Source: Cytidiella melzeri (Eukaryota > Basidiomycota > Agaricomycetes > Polyporales > Irpicaceae). From it: a stretch of 64,000 nt of DNA. Positions 11,118 through 23,058 of the stretch are shown piece after piece; position 1 is the first letter of the stretch; every line of letters starts with the position of its first letter. The translations under genes and the position numbers were made by a program. The notes below the pieces were generated by a model that saw only the letters and a program-made list of their open reading frames with translations, searched no databases and was not told the origin of the DNA. The DNA lies in the NCBI GenBank assembly GCA_022592445.1, contig JABYQR010000137.1:45223-109222 (forward strand). Reading direction: 5' to 3'.

Positions 11118-12039
11118 ATGGAAGGATTCGGAGAGGATGAAATCGAGAGCGTACTCTACATTGGCAGGGAGGTTTCAGGTGTGTTCGCTGTGGTCTAGCA
11201 ACAAGAAACAACCACGGAAGTACCTTCTTTAGTGTTTAAAATCCCTCCTTTGAAGACAAACGAGGGTCATCGTGCTCAAGATTGGGGTGATTTAGGTCAG
11301 CCTCTGTGGAAAGGCAGACTCAGGATCATCGAGAGATCAGCTGGTGTATCGATTCAGTTTGAAGATTCTACAACTGGTGAGTGTCCATATAGCTACTGCT
11401 CTGGCTGCTATTATAACTGAGGCTGTGTCAAGGCGAACGTGCGACATCTTCTCAATTCACTTTAATTGTGGCTGAGACTGCTTGCAAGGACAGTATTCGC
11501 CAAGGCAGACTACGACCCCGCGAAGCCTTCAGTAGAGGCAGTTCTAGACTCTTCCAGATATTTTATAGTGCGAGTTGAAGACAACGGACGAAGGGCCTAC
11601 ATTGGTATGGGTTTCTTAGAACGCACAGACAGCTTCGACTTCAGTAAGCATCTGCTTATTTCCCGTATATCACTGGCACTCATCGTGACTCTTCTTTAGA
11701 TGTGGCGTTGCAGGATTACGCTAAGTGCGCAAGCCTTGCTAGCCATCCATAGTTTGCCTCATATTATCTGATCTACTACCTCCTAGACGGTGGCGTGCCA
11801 TACAAAACCCTGCTACACCCGATACAGAGAAAGCATCTCCCCATGTTCCTGTTGGACCCAAGAAGGACTACTCCCTGAAAGATGGTCAAACTTTCTCTAT
11901 CGCGATTCCAGGGCGGGCGAAGGCAAACCACACCAACACTGATGAGTTTCTCGGCGGCTCTTTAGGCTCTTCAGCTCCCTCCGGTTTCGGAGTACCTCTA
12001 CTACCACCTCCCCCTCCAGGCGCTCCAAGGAAGCGTTGA
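11118..12039 (+). CDS. NECAP-like endocytic adaptor (DUF1681)
   Basis: Adaptor of clathrin-coated vesicles; the NECAP PH-like domain binds AP-2 and related regulators. Exons give [58 protein letters not shown], then [20 protein letters not shown] with RTDSFDFNVALQDY, the most conserved DUF1681 segment, and [16 protein letters not shown] near the end of the domain. A proline-rich tail ([16 protein letters not shown]) ends at TGA 12037-12039; the C-terminal WxxF motifs of animal NECAPs are not seen. Five or more short introns. Convergent with the unrecognised minus-strand gene, 57 bp apart. Confidence 0.92.
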
Positions 12040-12096
12040 TGCCTTTTCCCCAGTTCAACTGTTCTTTGACCTTGCGGATGGGCTTTCCTGTTGAGT

Positions 12097-13344
12097 TTAG
12101 TTATGCATGCTCTCTTGGATCGCAATCTCGCTAGATATCTCGATGATATCCATTGCCACAGCGCTGTAACCACCGGATCCTGAATAATCACTGTTGAAAT
12201 CCACTGCCTGCAATATTACGCAGCAGTCTATGAGAGAAATATCTGCACCGTTCGGTTCTGCTGACTAGGCGTGCTGTTGTTAAGGTAGATATCGTTTTTC
12301 GGAATTTCACGCAGCATACTGAATAGCATTCCATCAACTTGTTCTAGGGATCTTTCGTCCGACGTCCTGCGTACACGCACTGGTTTAACTTGGTCGTCAC
12401 CCTACTGACTGACAGTGTTAGCATCAGATTCCACAAGGCAGATCCAACGAGGGAAGAGTCTCTCACGTCGTCTTGGGTGAGTATCATGGATGAGTTGGAT
12501 GCCGTTCAATGTCGAGTATAGCATTGTGTGTAGGCAAACCGCTTCGTGGAACACAAACTCAGCAAGATATGAGCAACGCGCGACGGCGAAGTATTCGCGA
12601 GAATCTACCCGTCCTACTAATAGTATTCAAAGACTTTTACGGATAACTGCAGCCCTGAAGCTTGTTCCGTATCGGCATGTGGTCAGAGCAGGAGAAGTCG
12701 AGCACTAGAACTGACCGTCGAGCAGGTAAGCTCTTGGTATCTTCAGACCAAAACTGTATTCTCAACTAATCTCTACAGTCACACCAGGCATGTAGCAGCT
12801 TGCGTCACAACGTGCAATCACGAAGACGCAATTTCTTCTGGTCAAATCCTTCATCAGCTGAAATATACTTCGGGAGATTCGAGGACTGCCAGCTCCAGTA
12901 AGCTCAGTGTTCATATGACCATACAACTTCTTCGCGGAAATAGGACGTTAAGTTGGAGCCATCGAGGATCTTATTCTGCCGTCGCTTTAAACATGCGGAA
13001 GTTCGAAGTCCCAGCTCAAGTTGATTGATGTCGAGCTCACCTGGCCAAGAGCATGTGTGTCGCCACCGTCCAATGCTACCCGAAGTGTAACCGCATCTTC
13101 CATAGTGCGCAGAGTATCGTCGGGTTTACCCCTCATTTTCCCGCGACAACCTGTGCGGGGTGTTTAAGGTAACGTGAAAATCCTTTTTCATTAGTGCACC
13201 ATGATCGCTCACGCGTTTACCCCAGAAACTACTTTGGGCGCAAAGTATGCTGTTCCATCTACGAACCTCGATACTACCTGCGCGACTACATTTCGGCGAG
13301 CACATCAACGAATCATGTCCGACGCTATTGATGCCGAGAATCAC
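12097..13344 (-). CDS. Unrecognised intron-rich gene (5' end unresolved)
   Basis: No family recognised. Eight exons can be chained on the minus strand in one consistent phase: up to about 13344-13200, 13150-13041, 12975-12925, 12857-12785, 12710-12648, 12604-12467, 12379-12249 and 12207-12097, with GT-AG introns of 41-87 nt, giving about 270 residues without a stop. Segments include VTLRVALDGGDTHALG, LMKDLTRRNCVFVIARCDA, REYFAVARCSYLAEFVFHEA and GGYSAVAMDIIEISSEIAIQ; the protein is Cys-rich in its middle and looks soluble. The stop is TAA at 12097-12099. The start lies further up, possibly using a frame around 13660-13790 (HLKEFFDDWFELRQRMS), but I could not join it. Consistent splicing argues for a real gene; a decaying gene is possible. 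Confidence 0.55.
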
Positions 13345-13941
13345 GAGACTGATGCTCGTATATTGGCTACTCGTCCGTCTGCACTCGTGGGTTCGGATCA
13401 GGTATAAAACTCACTGTCAAGTGATACGTCCTCTTACCACAAGAGGTCCGGAACGTTGTACCTGACTCTTTGGGGGTGCGCTATGTGAGTTTCAAGCTTA
13501 GTGGTTGACAAGGCGATGCAATACTAATCAGCTGTAGCGGCCGACACACCAATTAGATTGTAACTACTGGGGGGATACAGGTACTAGAGTCTAAGCATAC
13601 GCCTAAACCCCGCATCGCCTTGCAAGGGGGCACCAGCCATTTTCCGGTAAAATTTCTCGAGCAAAATGCGATTGTGTTATCGGCTAACCGAGCTTGTACC
13701 GAGGTCGAAAGTAGCTCACCGGACATTCGCTGTCGTAGCTCGAACCAGTCGTCGAAGAATTCTTTCAGGTGCACAGTATAGCCTCGTGACCTTCCACAGA
13801 ACGTCCGTCTCTCAGCAACTGACCCCTCCCGACGTCTATCCGCACCCAGTGCTCGGGTCTACGCCGGAACTTTTATAATATTCTCTGGCTCTGACCTGTT
13901 CTGACAGCAACATCTGACGAGCTGGCTATGCTACCTTTCTG
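13345..13941. other. 5' part of the unrecognised gene and upstream region of cel6A
   Basis: Holds possible N-terminal exons of the minus-strand gene (best candidate about 13730-13790) and the distal promoter of cel6A. No complete gene model could be supported. Confidence 0.35.
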
Positions 13942-13949
13942 TATATAAG
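13942..13949 (+). promoter_or_regulatory. TATA box of cel6A
   Basis: TATATAAG lies 72 bp upstream of the cel6A ATG, the arrangement usual for strongly inducible fungal cellulase genes. Confidence 0.65.
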
Positions 13950-14013
13950 CGACCATGCGAAAGTCGAAAGTTCTGTAGGCTTCACATCCCACTGAGATTA
14001 TCCTTCCGGTACA

Positions 14014-15857
14014 ATGAAGTCTGCCGCCTTCCTTTCTGCGCTCGCCGCTCTCCTTCCAGTATATGTCGCTGGCCAAGCAGCAGAATGGGGTCAATGCGGT
14101 GGTATAGGCTGGAGTAATTTATATTCCATCCTGTCGACCGAAGTCTTTCGCTGAATCCGAGATATAGCTGGCGCAACCACCTGCGTTGCCGGAACGTCTT
14201 GCACGGTTTTAAACGATTACTATTCACAGTGTCTGTAAGTAGAGACTAACGGACCTTCACTGAACTTCGCTCACCCGTTTCGGATACATAGTCCTGGAGC
14301 TGCCAGTGCAACCTCAGCGTCATCCACATCCAAGCCTGCCTCTAGTTCCACTTCCAAGCCTGTCTCTAGTTCCACCTCCAAGCCGTCCTCTAGTTCCTCT
14401 AGCGCACCCTCGTCGGCCCCTAGTAGTGCACCATCTTCCACTCCTACACCCTCTGCTAGCAACCCGTGGACTGGCTATGAGGTATGTGTCGCTTAGACCG
14501 GCTTCAAATGATTCAATGTTGATGGCGGTTTGAATCAAGATTTTCCTGTCCCCTTACTACGCCGCTGAAGTTGCCGCGGCGGCGGAGCAGATCACCGACT
14601 CCACTCTTGCGGCCAAAGCAGCGAGTGTTGCCAACATTCCGACATTCACCTGGCTCGGTATGTGCGCTTCGCGAATGCAAAGCAAGTGTACTGATGACCT
14701 GTGCAGACTCTGTCTCTAAGCTCCCTGATCTTACACAGTACTTGGCCGCTGCTAGCGCTCTTGGAAAGTCTACTGGTACCAAGCAGCTTCTCCAGATCGT
14801 TATTTACGATTTGCCCGACCGTGATTGCGCTGCCAAAGCCTCTAATGGAGAGTTTACCATTGCCGACAATGGACAAGCCAACTACGAAAACTACATTGAC
14901 CAGATCGTTGCAGCTATCACGCGTAAGTGTAATTATCACTTGCGATAAACGGTGCTGTAACCTTTTGTGTCTAGAATACCTTGATGTCCGTGTTGTGGCG
15001 GTCTACGAGCCTGATTCACTTGCCAACTTGGTGACCAACTTGAGCGTGCAGAAGTGCGCCAATGCCCAGACGACCTACCTCGCCTGTGCCAACTATGCTC
15101 TGAAGGCACTCGCGGGCGCTGGCGTATACTTGTACATGGATGCTGGACACGCCGGATGGCTTGGCTGGCCCGCCAACTTGAGTCCTGCTGCACAGCTCTT
15201 CACTCAGGTCTGGACCAACGCCGGAAAGTCGCCGTTTATCAAGGGCCTTGCTACCAGTGCGTGATGAAAACTTACTATCTAAGAATTGACCACTGAGTTG
15301 CATGCTGCAGATGTCGCAAACTACAACGCGTTGAGCGCCGCCACTCCCGACCCCATCACACAGGGAAACCCTAATTACGATGAGATTCACTACATAAACG
15401 TAAGTTCGCGCCGGGTCACGCAGTTCAGACAAAAATCTCACACAACAAACCTTAGGCCCTGGCTCCAGTTCTCTCTTCGGCTGGCTTCTCCGCCACCTTC
15501 ATCGTCGACCAGGGTCGTTCCGGCCAGCAGAACCTCCGTCAGGCGTGGGGTGACTGGTGCAACATCAAGAACGCTGGCTTCGGTATTCGCCCTACGACCA
15601 ACACCGGCTCTTCGCTCATCGACTCCATTGTCTGGGTCAAGCCAGGAGGTGAATGTGACGGTACTTCCAACTCATCTTCGCCTCGCTACGACTCTACCTG
15701 CTCCTTGGTAAGCCTGGTTTTCTCGTCAATGTATGTTGCCAAATAACAAATTTTCTGTGTTCAATAGTCCGATGCTGCCCAACCTGCTCCGGAAGCTGGC
15801 ACCTGGTTCCAGGCCTACTTCCAGACGCTCGTCTCTCAGGCCAACCCATCTCTCTGA
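14014..15857 (+). CDS. cel6A: Secreted cellobiohydrolase II, CBM1-GH6
   Basis: Processive exo-cellulase releasing cellobiose from the non-reducing ends of cellulose. Order of parts: signal peptide MKSAAFLSALAALLPVYVAG; CBM1 (EWGQCGGIGW, then an intron, then GATTCVAGTSC and DYYSQC) with the usual cysteines and aromatic residues; a Ser/Thr/Pro linker with STSKP repeats and SSAP repeats; GH6 catalytic domain. Catalytic-site motifs are FTWLDSVSK (Asp equivalent to D175 of Trichoderma Cel6A), IYDLPDRDCAA (catalytic acid, D221 equivalent), YEPDSLANLVTN and FIVDQGRSG. At least six short introns. Stop TGA at 15855-15857. All expected parts are present, so a functional enzyme is likely. Convergent with nfs1. 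Confidence 0.97.
14300..14460 (+). repeat. Linker minisatellite inside cel6A
   Basis: Codes the Ser/Thr/Pro linker through imperfect 24-base repeats (SKP with SSST) followed by 12-base units coding SSAP. Such repeats vary in length between strains and species. Confidence 0.7.
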
Positions 15858-16242
15858 ACGTCGGGCTGTTCAAGGTCCCTACGCGGGCAAAAAAAAGAGG
15901 TTGAGCAACATAGAAAAAGTTGTGGGTCAAATCTCTGTAGCGTTCGCTTTATTCCAAATGCATCTGTGATATTTCATGGGGGAGGGACCAACTCAGATGT
16001 TTGATCTCACCCGGAAGGACTTGGGCCAGAAAAACGTCCCTCTTGAGAGCAGGCAGAGAATACTGATCATGATGGTTGGAAAACAGAGTGTAATTATAAT
16101 AATTCACAGTAAGTGTAAGAGAGACAAGAAAATCAAAACTATCCATTACGACGACAGCGCAACGATGGCCAAAGAGATGTAGCATAGGCTGATAGGAGCG
16201 CGCAGCACGATTACCGAAGTACGTATGAAACACGAATAGCCC
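15858..16242. other. Intergenic between convergent cel6A and nfs1
   Basis: Presumed 3' UTRs of both genes; A/T-rich short tracts, no coding signal. Confidence 0.5.
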
Positions 16243-18263
16243 TCAATGTTGTGACCAGTTGATGCTGTTGATATCAATACCTTCTTGTACCATCTCCCAC
16301 AATGGGCTAATTCGGCAATTGGTTATTATTTCTTATGACAATGTCAATAATTGATGGAGCTTACCTCATGTCGCGCAGACGTTGCACAACTGCTACGATT
16401 CTATCTACGACGAAGTCGATCTCCGCTTCGGTGGTGAAGCGGCCGATACCGAATCGGAGAGACGAATGTGCCATGTCCTCGGCAGCGCCTTCCATCGACA
16501 TATGAGCCATTGTCAATAGGAGGAGAGGGAAACGACTTACCGAGGGCCCGTAATACATACGATGGTTCAAGCGATGCCGAGGTGCAAGCGCTTCCGGATG
16601 ACAGGGCAATATCCTATGAAACAGTTACAGAAAGATCGACGAGCAGTTAATTTTACGAACCCACCTTCAATGCCATCAGCAAGCTTTCGCCCTCCACATA
16701 TGCAAAGCTAAGGTTGACACAGCCATGGTACCCATTCACATCTCCGTTCCGAATGACATGCTCAACCTGTGCGTTGATCTTGTTAACGAGGCGGTCGGAG
16801 AGCTCCTTGATACGAGCACTGTCGCGCTGCAAGAATGATGGTTCAACAAAAATTCTGAACATTCCCCCAGGAAAATGAACAATCCAGATGCTCAGTACCC
16901 CTGCACCAATGTCTTCGCTTAGCTGGCGGGCACAGAGATATAAAGTCATCCATCCTAGCCACGAAGCTCCTTTTCTCCGATAGCGGAAAACGTGCATTTA
17001 TCGTCACAGCAGTGATGATAGAGGTGGACTCACCGCCATCTCCAATTTGGCAAGTCGAGCAGCTTCGCCTATACCAACGACGAGAGGAGTCGCAAGCGTC
17101 CCGCTTCGTAGACCGCGCTCTTGTCCACCTCCGTTGATAATTGGCTCCAGGCGGACACGAGGTCGTCTCCTAACATAAGCGGCGCCAATACCCTTGGGCC
17201 CGTACAACTTGTGACCAGAAATACTCATCACGTCAATGTTCATTTCGTTGACATCAATGGGCACTTTGCCAACCGCTTGTGCAGCATCCGTGTGGAAGTA
17301 GATGCCACGATATTGGCGCAGAAGCTGTCCTATTTCCTTTATGGGCTGTATAACCCCTGTCTCGTTGTTGACCGTCATAATGGAAACAATTGAAGTGTCA
17401 GGCCGGATGGCGGCTTTGAGCTCCTCCATTTTTATGATGCCATCTTGTTGCACGGGTAAGTATGTGACATCAAATCCTTCTTCCTGCAACTTGCGGCACG
17501 AGTCAAGGACACATTTGTGCTCCTGCATGTGCATTAATACATTGTGATTGCCGCAAGCTATGTTGGCATACCGTCTGTGTGGTTATAATGTGACGCTTGC
17601 GCTCCTTGTGGAAACGGGCAACACCCTTGAGCGCCAGATTGTTCGACTCTGTAGCTCCTGACGTGAAAATGATGTCCTTAGGATCTGCTCTGATGAGGTC
17701 TGCTATATGCTACATAAAGGGTTTGAGAACGGCATGATAGAGTTGAACGCCGACTGACCTTCCGTGCATCCTCCACAGCTGTTTCCGCTTCCCAGCCATA
17801 TGCGTGGGTCCTGCTATGTGGATTACCGTACTGATCTGTCATATACGGGAGCATCGCATCAAGAACACGAGGGTCTACGGGCGTCGTTGCCTATTCACGA
17901 ATGGTAAGAGCTACGAGATGTAATGATTCCACGCATGTCAACACACGGACCTGCATATCGAGGTAAATTGGCCTTGCTTTGCTATCCAAACCATCCTCTC
18001 TTTTCGGTGCCTCCAGCTTAAAACCAAGCATATCTGCAACATAAGTGAGCACGGTGGAAGCTGAGATCCCAAAAGTTCAACTTCTTACCTTCTCTTGGTG
18101 TAAAATACGCATCGTCTTGGTAGGTCGAGGGCACGTCGACCACACTGGCGCGATCAGCACCGGACGGCTGGACGTATGTGCGTCGGGCCGCTGCCACTAG
18201 AAGCCTGGCAGACGATGGCCTTGATACTGTCCGACGTACACCGCTGGACACTCGGGAGAGCAT
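16243..18263 (-). CDS. NFS1: Mitochondrial cysteine desulfurase Nfs1
   Basis: PLP enzyme that takes sulfur from cysteine for Fe-S cluster assembly and tRNA thiolation. The N-terminus ([20 protein letters not shown] and onward) is Arg/Ser-rich without acids, a mitochondrial presequence. Then [20 protein letters not shown], the [10 protein letters not shown] loop, [24 protein letters not shown], and the PLP-lysine motif [15 protein letters not shown] followed by [12 protein letters not shown]. The mobile catalytic loop [20 protein letters not shown] keeps the active cysteine. The C-terminus gives [18 protein letters not shown] and, in a last exon, a tail ending NWSQH, stop at 16243-16245. Divergent from the SR-protein gene with 267 bp between starts. 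Confidence 0.96.
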
Positions 18264-18530
18264 TGTGCGTGGATGGCGGTAGGATGGTGGTGGTCAGAAC
18301 GTGGGAAACGACAGAACGCAACGACGCCCGGCCGATGCTGACGGATTTATCAGATAGTCACGAGCCGGCCCATTGCGCGGCACTACGGCGCCATTTATCT
18401 CCGGCCGATGCCGTGCAAGATCTACCGGTCGCCGTAATGGTCACGTGGAGCGCACGGACCATGCTAGCGCTTTCCTTTTGATGTCGCGTTGGTGTGTTGA
18501 ACTTTGGTAACCCTTCTCTCTCAAACCACC
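18264..18530. promoter_or_regulatory. Shared promoter of nfs1 and the SR-protein gene
   Basis: The two start codons point away from each other 267 bp apart, so core promoters and both leaders must fit here. No TATA box seen. Confidence 0.45.
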
Positions 18531-19871
18531 ATGGCAAGACGTCTCTACCTTGGCCGTACGCTTCCCTTCGCCGTGCTCGTCGTTCCTCGGCCATGGTCCT
18601 GATAACATTTTTTAGGCCTCCCCCCGGATGCTCGTGCTGAAGATGTCTCCAAATTCTTCGACGGTTACGGCCGCATCGTCGACTGCCGCGTCATGACAGG
18701 TTTGTGCCGACGGCAACTGCGCACATACCATCCACTGAGGAACGTCCCCTAGGCTTTGGTTTCGTAGAGTTTGAAAGTGCACGCGATGCCGAGGACGCTG
18801 TCCAAACATTCAACGGAAAAAGCTTCATGGGAGCAAAGTATGCCACGCAGCGCCTATCAACCAAATTCTTCCAGCAGGAAACTCACCTTCACCAATAGCA
18901 TTGTAGTTGAATTCGCGAAAGAGTCGCGTCCAAGACGTGACGTTTACGAGACTGAACGCGCTCCGCGTGCGAGGCGTCCTCCAGGCCACCGGTTGATTGT
19001 TTCTGGAATATCTCGCGATACCAGCTGGCAGGTACGGTACAAACTTATCGTCCGACCATGCCGCGTTACCGCATCTCTCTGGGATTTGGGAACGACGAAG
19101 CGTACTCATGGTACTGGTTGAGTTACTTACATTTGATGGTTGTAGGACTTGAAGGACTTTGGCCGTGAAGCTGGTAGTGTCTCCTACGCGGACATTGACC
19201 GCGACAGGCCTGGGGATGGGTGAGCCCTTATCCGTACTGGTTACCTTTTAGTATTGACCATTACTCTGTAGCATTCTTGAATATCTTTCTCGCGAAGATG
19301 CGGAACGCGCAGTCAAGGAGCTCGATGGTAAGGATCTCCGCGGTAACAGTGTCAGAGTCACTCTGGATACCACTGAGGTCAGTGTGAGTTAAGTGCTACG
19401 CTATCGCGTCTGACTGGTGTTACACAGCGTGCCGCTGGTCCCGACAATTATCGTCGGGATGAGCGACGTGACGACCGACGTGACGACCGATACCGCGACG
19501 ATCGCTACAGTCGTGACGATCGCCACCGCGATGATCGTTACAGTCGGGACGATAGATACGACCGTCACAGTACTCGTGATGATCGTCGTCGGGATGATCG
19601 TGCTCCTATTGCCCGTGAAGCTCGTGAACGCTCCAGGTCGCCTCCTCGCCGTGCCGACCATGATGATCGTCGCCTCAGGTCGCCACCTCCCAAGAGGGAT
19701 GATGATAGGAGGCCTGCAGGGTACGATGATAGACGAGGACCGTATGATGTTCGGAGAGGCCCTGACCCTTATCTTGATCGCCGCAGGGACGAACGTCGCC
19801 GCGACGACAAGGATGAACGTTTCGATGATAGGCCACCCAGGGCAAACGGAGATAATGGTTGGGGGCGCTGA
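18531..19871 (+). CDS. SR-type splicing factor with two RRMs (Srp2/SRSF-like)
   Basis: RNA-binding splicing regulator of nucleus and speckles. RRM1: RLYLGRLPPDARAEDV... with RNP2 LYLGRL and RNP1 GFGFVEFES. A linker rich in Arg and Pro follows, then RRM2: HRLIVSGISRDTSWQDLKDF; the SWQDLKD heptapeptide is the signature of the pseudo-RRM of SR proteins (SRSF1, Srp2). The C-terminal part is Arg/Asp-rich (RDDRY, SRDD, RDDRR units) with only short RS/SP islands such as ERSRSPPRR and RLRSPPPKR, and ends in a NGWGR tail before TGA at 19869-19871. Several introns, including one between RRM1 and the NIVVEFAKE strand at about 18839-18899. Paralogues of Npl3 type are less likely because of the heptapeptide. 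Confidence 0.93.
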
Positions 19872-20460
19872 GTAAGGCAAATGGGCCTAGGAATTTCTTC
19901 CGATGGCTTTGGACCGCGCATACTTTTCCGCAATACTTTCCGCGCTCGTTTTCTTCGTACCAACGGATGTGTTTCTGGCCATGAACTGTACCATTCGGGA
20001 CTCGTGTTGTGCTCCGTTGGTTATTACGCATTGGTTCGCATGGTCGGCGCGTGACACCTGAGGCCTGAGGTTACCTCCTTCGTTGCGGACTGTATGGATA
20101 TCCTGGCACACGGAGATCAAAGCTGTCGATGTCCACCTTGAGTGCTATCAAATTGAACGCCAACGCTATGGATCTTGGCCATCGATTGCCATTTTTTTTC
20201 GCGCCAAGTCGTGCAATGTGGCCTGAGGCGCTAAGACGGAAGGTTTACTGCTGTAAATCGCGAACTCTGAAGGAGGAAGTCGCATCGAGTACATCCAGCG
20301 GCGGACGTGGCCCTGCTGCAGTCGGGCTATTCCCTATATCGCAAACATGGCTTGGACTTCTTTCTGGCGCCGACTTGGTCTTCGGGGAGCCCTGATGTAT
20401 CTGGACCAACTTGTTTTAAAATATTTGGGCAGTAATGCCGCGCAATAGCGATGCATTCAA
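19872..20460. other. Intergenic between convergent SR-protein and TBCE genes
   Basis: No supported coding region; presumed 3' UTRs. Confidence 0.5.
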
Positions 20461-22764
20461 CTAGAGTATACAAAACATAATGTCTGAGTCATCTTCAAAA
20501 CCTAACCATGACAAGTCTTGTGTGTCTTGCTCTCGTGGAAGGTCTGCGTAAGTTCCGTCAGGCATCTTCAACCAGAGTCTCATGGACGTTTGTTCCGTTT
20601 TGCGCACTCCGAACGACTTCGCCACCTTCAGTCGCAAGGTCCGCAGAGACATTGTCGGCAGTATGCGAAGTGTCATTGTTTGCGTTATAGACGGAGTCGA
20701 GTTTGAAGGAGATCGCGAACACCGATGGACGTTAATTTCTATCAGTGCATAATGGTCAACAACGGATCAAGAGTCAAATTGCACAAGAAATAACTTACTG
20801 AAGAGGTGGTTGCTCAGCTTGTCTTGTGCTTCTGCGCCGGCGAAGGCAGGTGCGTCCGGTGCTCCATACTCTGCGGCAATTAGAGCATGGCAGCGCGCAA
20901 AGTTTGCGATAGATGGTGAGCAAAATCGAAATGATGACGTTAGTCAATATTACACTCTAACAGCGGTATCGATGTGGGGAACGCACTGCTACATAACGCT
21001 TTCCATCGTGGATGCTGTTGGCACCGCTCTTCCTCGTCCCGCGGACCATGCTGGTTGATGTAGGAGATATAGAACAACTCGCAGTCTGTTCGCTCTCTGG
21101 GTGTGATCTGATATGTCAAAGATAAGTAGTGCTGCACCTTTTGAAATTGCGTGCTGTCATCACGTACGGCTGCCGCGTTCATTGTCACTAGCGTTGGGAT
21201 TTTTGCAACCACAAATTGCCGCGCGTGCTTGCCAAGTTCTGGATCTGAGAGAGAGGCATTTAGGTTCCCGTCATCGGTCATGATCAGTGTCGTTGGCGAT
21301 ACGGCAGTGGGAAAGCCATACCTTCTACCAGCGGATTTCCGACGAGCGATAATGACTCAAGAGCCGGACACCACGGATGAAGTTGGTCAATGTCTGTCCA
21401 AGATTTCAATCCGTTGGATGTCAGCGACAGGTATCGCAGCTGGTCAAAAGGTGCAGTTGCCCCCAACGGATCAATGCGTTGCACGCGATTTCTTGAGAGA
21501 ACAACACGCTCTAGGCTGTGTGGCCATTGATTATGAGCCGCTAATATTGAAGAAAGTACCGATGAAGTCATCGGAGCACGCACTTGGTGTAGCATCGTAG
21601 CGCTGCCACTACTTCTTTCCAAATGCAAAGCTCGTTGCCGTCAAAGTTGACGGTGCGTAATGGAGTGTTGACCTGAGTAAATGCTACCGAGTTGCCTGGT
21701 GCCTCCGGTAAGGTCGTAAGGCGATTGTAGCCGCATTCTATCACCGTCAAGCAGGGCATGTGTCGGATCAGTTGTTGTATGTCAATCCAGGGAGTCAGAG
21801 TTGAACTGAGCTGCAGCTCCTGGATAGTGGAAAATGCTGCCGCAAAGAGTGTAGTATCTTGAGGCATAGCCAATCTGTTTTGACTATACAGAACACATCG
21901 CCATTCAGTTGCAAAAACCAATCGACAAGAACTGAGAGTAGAGCTTACTTGACCGCAAGTCGCTTCAACAGAGGCAGCTCCGTTACGACCAATGCAACGA
22001 TATCCCACGACGGTATTAGGTTTTTTGACAAATCCAGTCCGCGAATACCTACGGATCAACAGCCAAATCAGCACTCATCACATCTCCGGTCATGATGCAG
22101 GGATACGAAGTCTTCGGAAAGACAGCTTTGCTACGAGAGTGAAAGAAGGCAGCCCTTCCGAGATCGCAGTGTAGCAACAATTATCTGCGGGTATCTCCTG
22201 CGCTGATGGCAAAGATGGTGCATTCACCTGGACAGGTTCTGTGTATCTCTCCAGGTGTATCGGCGCGCGATATTTGTTGATCATCGAGGCTCACTTCTCG
22301 TAAGGTATCCAGTCGCGCTAGGTTGGCTCGGATCTTGTTCAGCCGTACTGCTTCAACTTCGATCGCACCGTTGGAGGACCCCAGGATGACCTTCTCGACA
22401 GCCTCTCCGTGGGGATTATCGGTATACTTCGCGGTAAGTGCCTGCAGAAATGATGTGCCATATGATACAGCAGCAGTTGGGCGAATGAATGAACCTGCAT
22501 TCTTTACGCTGTAGGGAGGCGGCCATTGAACTTAGTGGTGCTGATAGTTTGCAGGCAGGGAGAGATAACGGACTCTTACGTGCATGAGAAATATCTCGTT
22601 CCGTTTTTCTCTCCGTCATGCTTTCCACGCTTCGGGTCGTCCCACTCGACACCGATCCATGTCCCTTGGGTTCCTTCCACAGGTCCGACAAACCTGACCG
22701 TGCCAAGGGAACCGGCGTGGGCAAGGCGAGTGCCTACCGTGGGCAGTGAGAGAGGCTGTGCCAT
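20461..22764 (-). CDS. TBCE: Tubulin-specific chaperone E (cofactor E)
   Basis: Binds alpha-tubulin and helps assemble and recycle the tubulin heterodimer (yeast Pac2). The first exon holds a CAP-Gly domain: SLGTVRFVGPVEGTQGTWIG followed by VEWDDPKRGKHDG and a RYFSC strand. The middle gives leucine-rich repeats such as LDTLREVSLDDQQIS, LTVIECGYNRLTTLPEAP, LRTVNFDGNELCIW and LESLSLVGNPLVEG. The last exon is a ubiquitin-like domain (MSLRTLRLKVAKSFGVRKTE to WLGFEDDSDIMFCIL) ending at TAG 20461-20463. CAP-Gly, LRR and UBL in that order is diagnostic. Many short introns; boundaries not all fixed. Divergent from the HIBCH gene with about 295 bp between starts. Confidence 0.95.
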
Positions 22765-23058
22765 ATCTTTTTTAACATGTTAGCAGGGAAAGCAATGCAG
22801 AAATGCATGACAAGACAGATACAAGTTAGAGACTGAGAGAAAACGCACAGGATACCGAGGACTGACCCGTGAATGGCGCACTTCAAGTGCCAGTGGAAGC
22901 AATTCCTGAATTACCTGTTTTAGCGTAGCAGCTTACTAAGCTTAGCACTGTGAAGGGCGCTAATTAGTGTTTGGTCGTCGGTCTACACGGACTCCGGAGT
23001 CCCGCATTGCTCTCCTGTCTCTTTGCAATCCTGGGATACGTCCTGGAGCAGTGCTCTC
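22765..23058. promoter_or_regulatory. Shared promoter of TBCE and HIBCH genes
   Basis: About 294 bp between two diverging start codons; must hold both promoters. An alternative in-frame HIBCH ATG lies within it at 23023. Confidence 0.4.

Noticed and set aside
19401..19880. Antisense 159-codon frame and a hydrophobic plus-strand 152-codon frame over the SR protein C-terminus
   Set aside because: Both are by-products of the GAT-CGT type Arg/Asp repeat, which has no stops in other frames.
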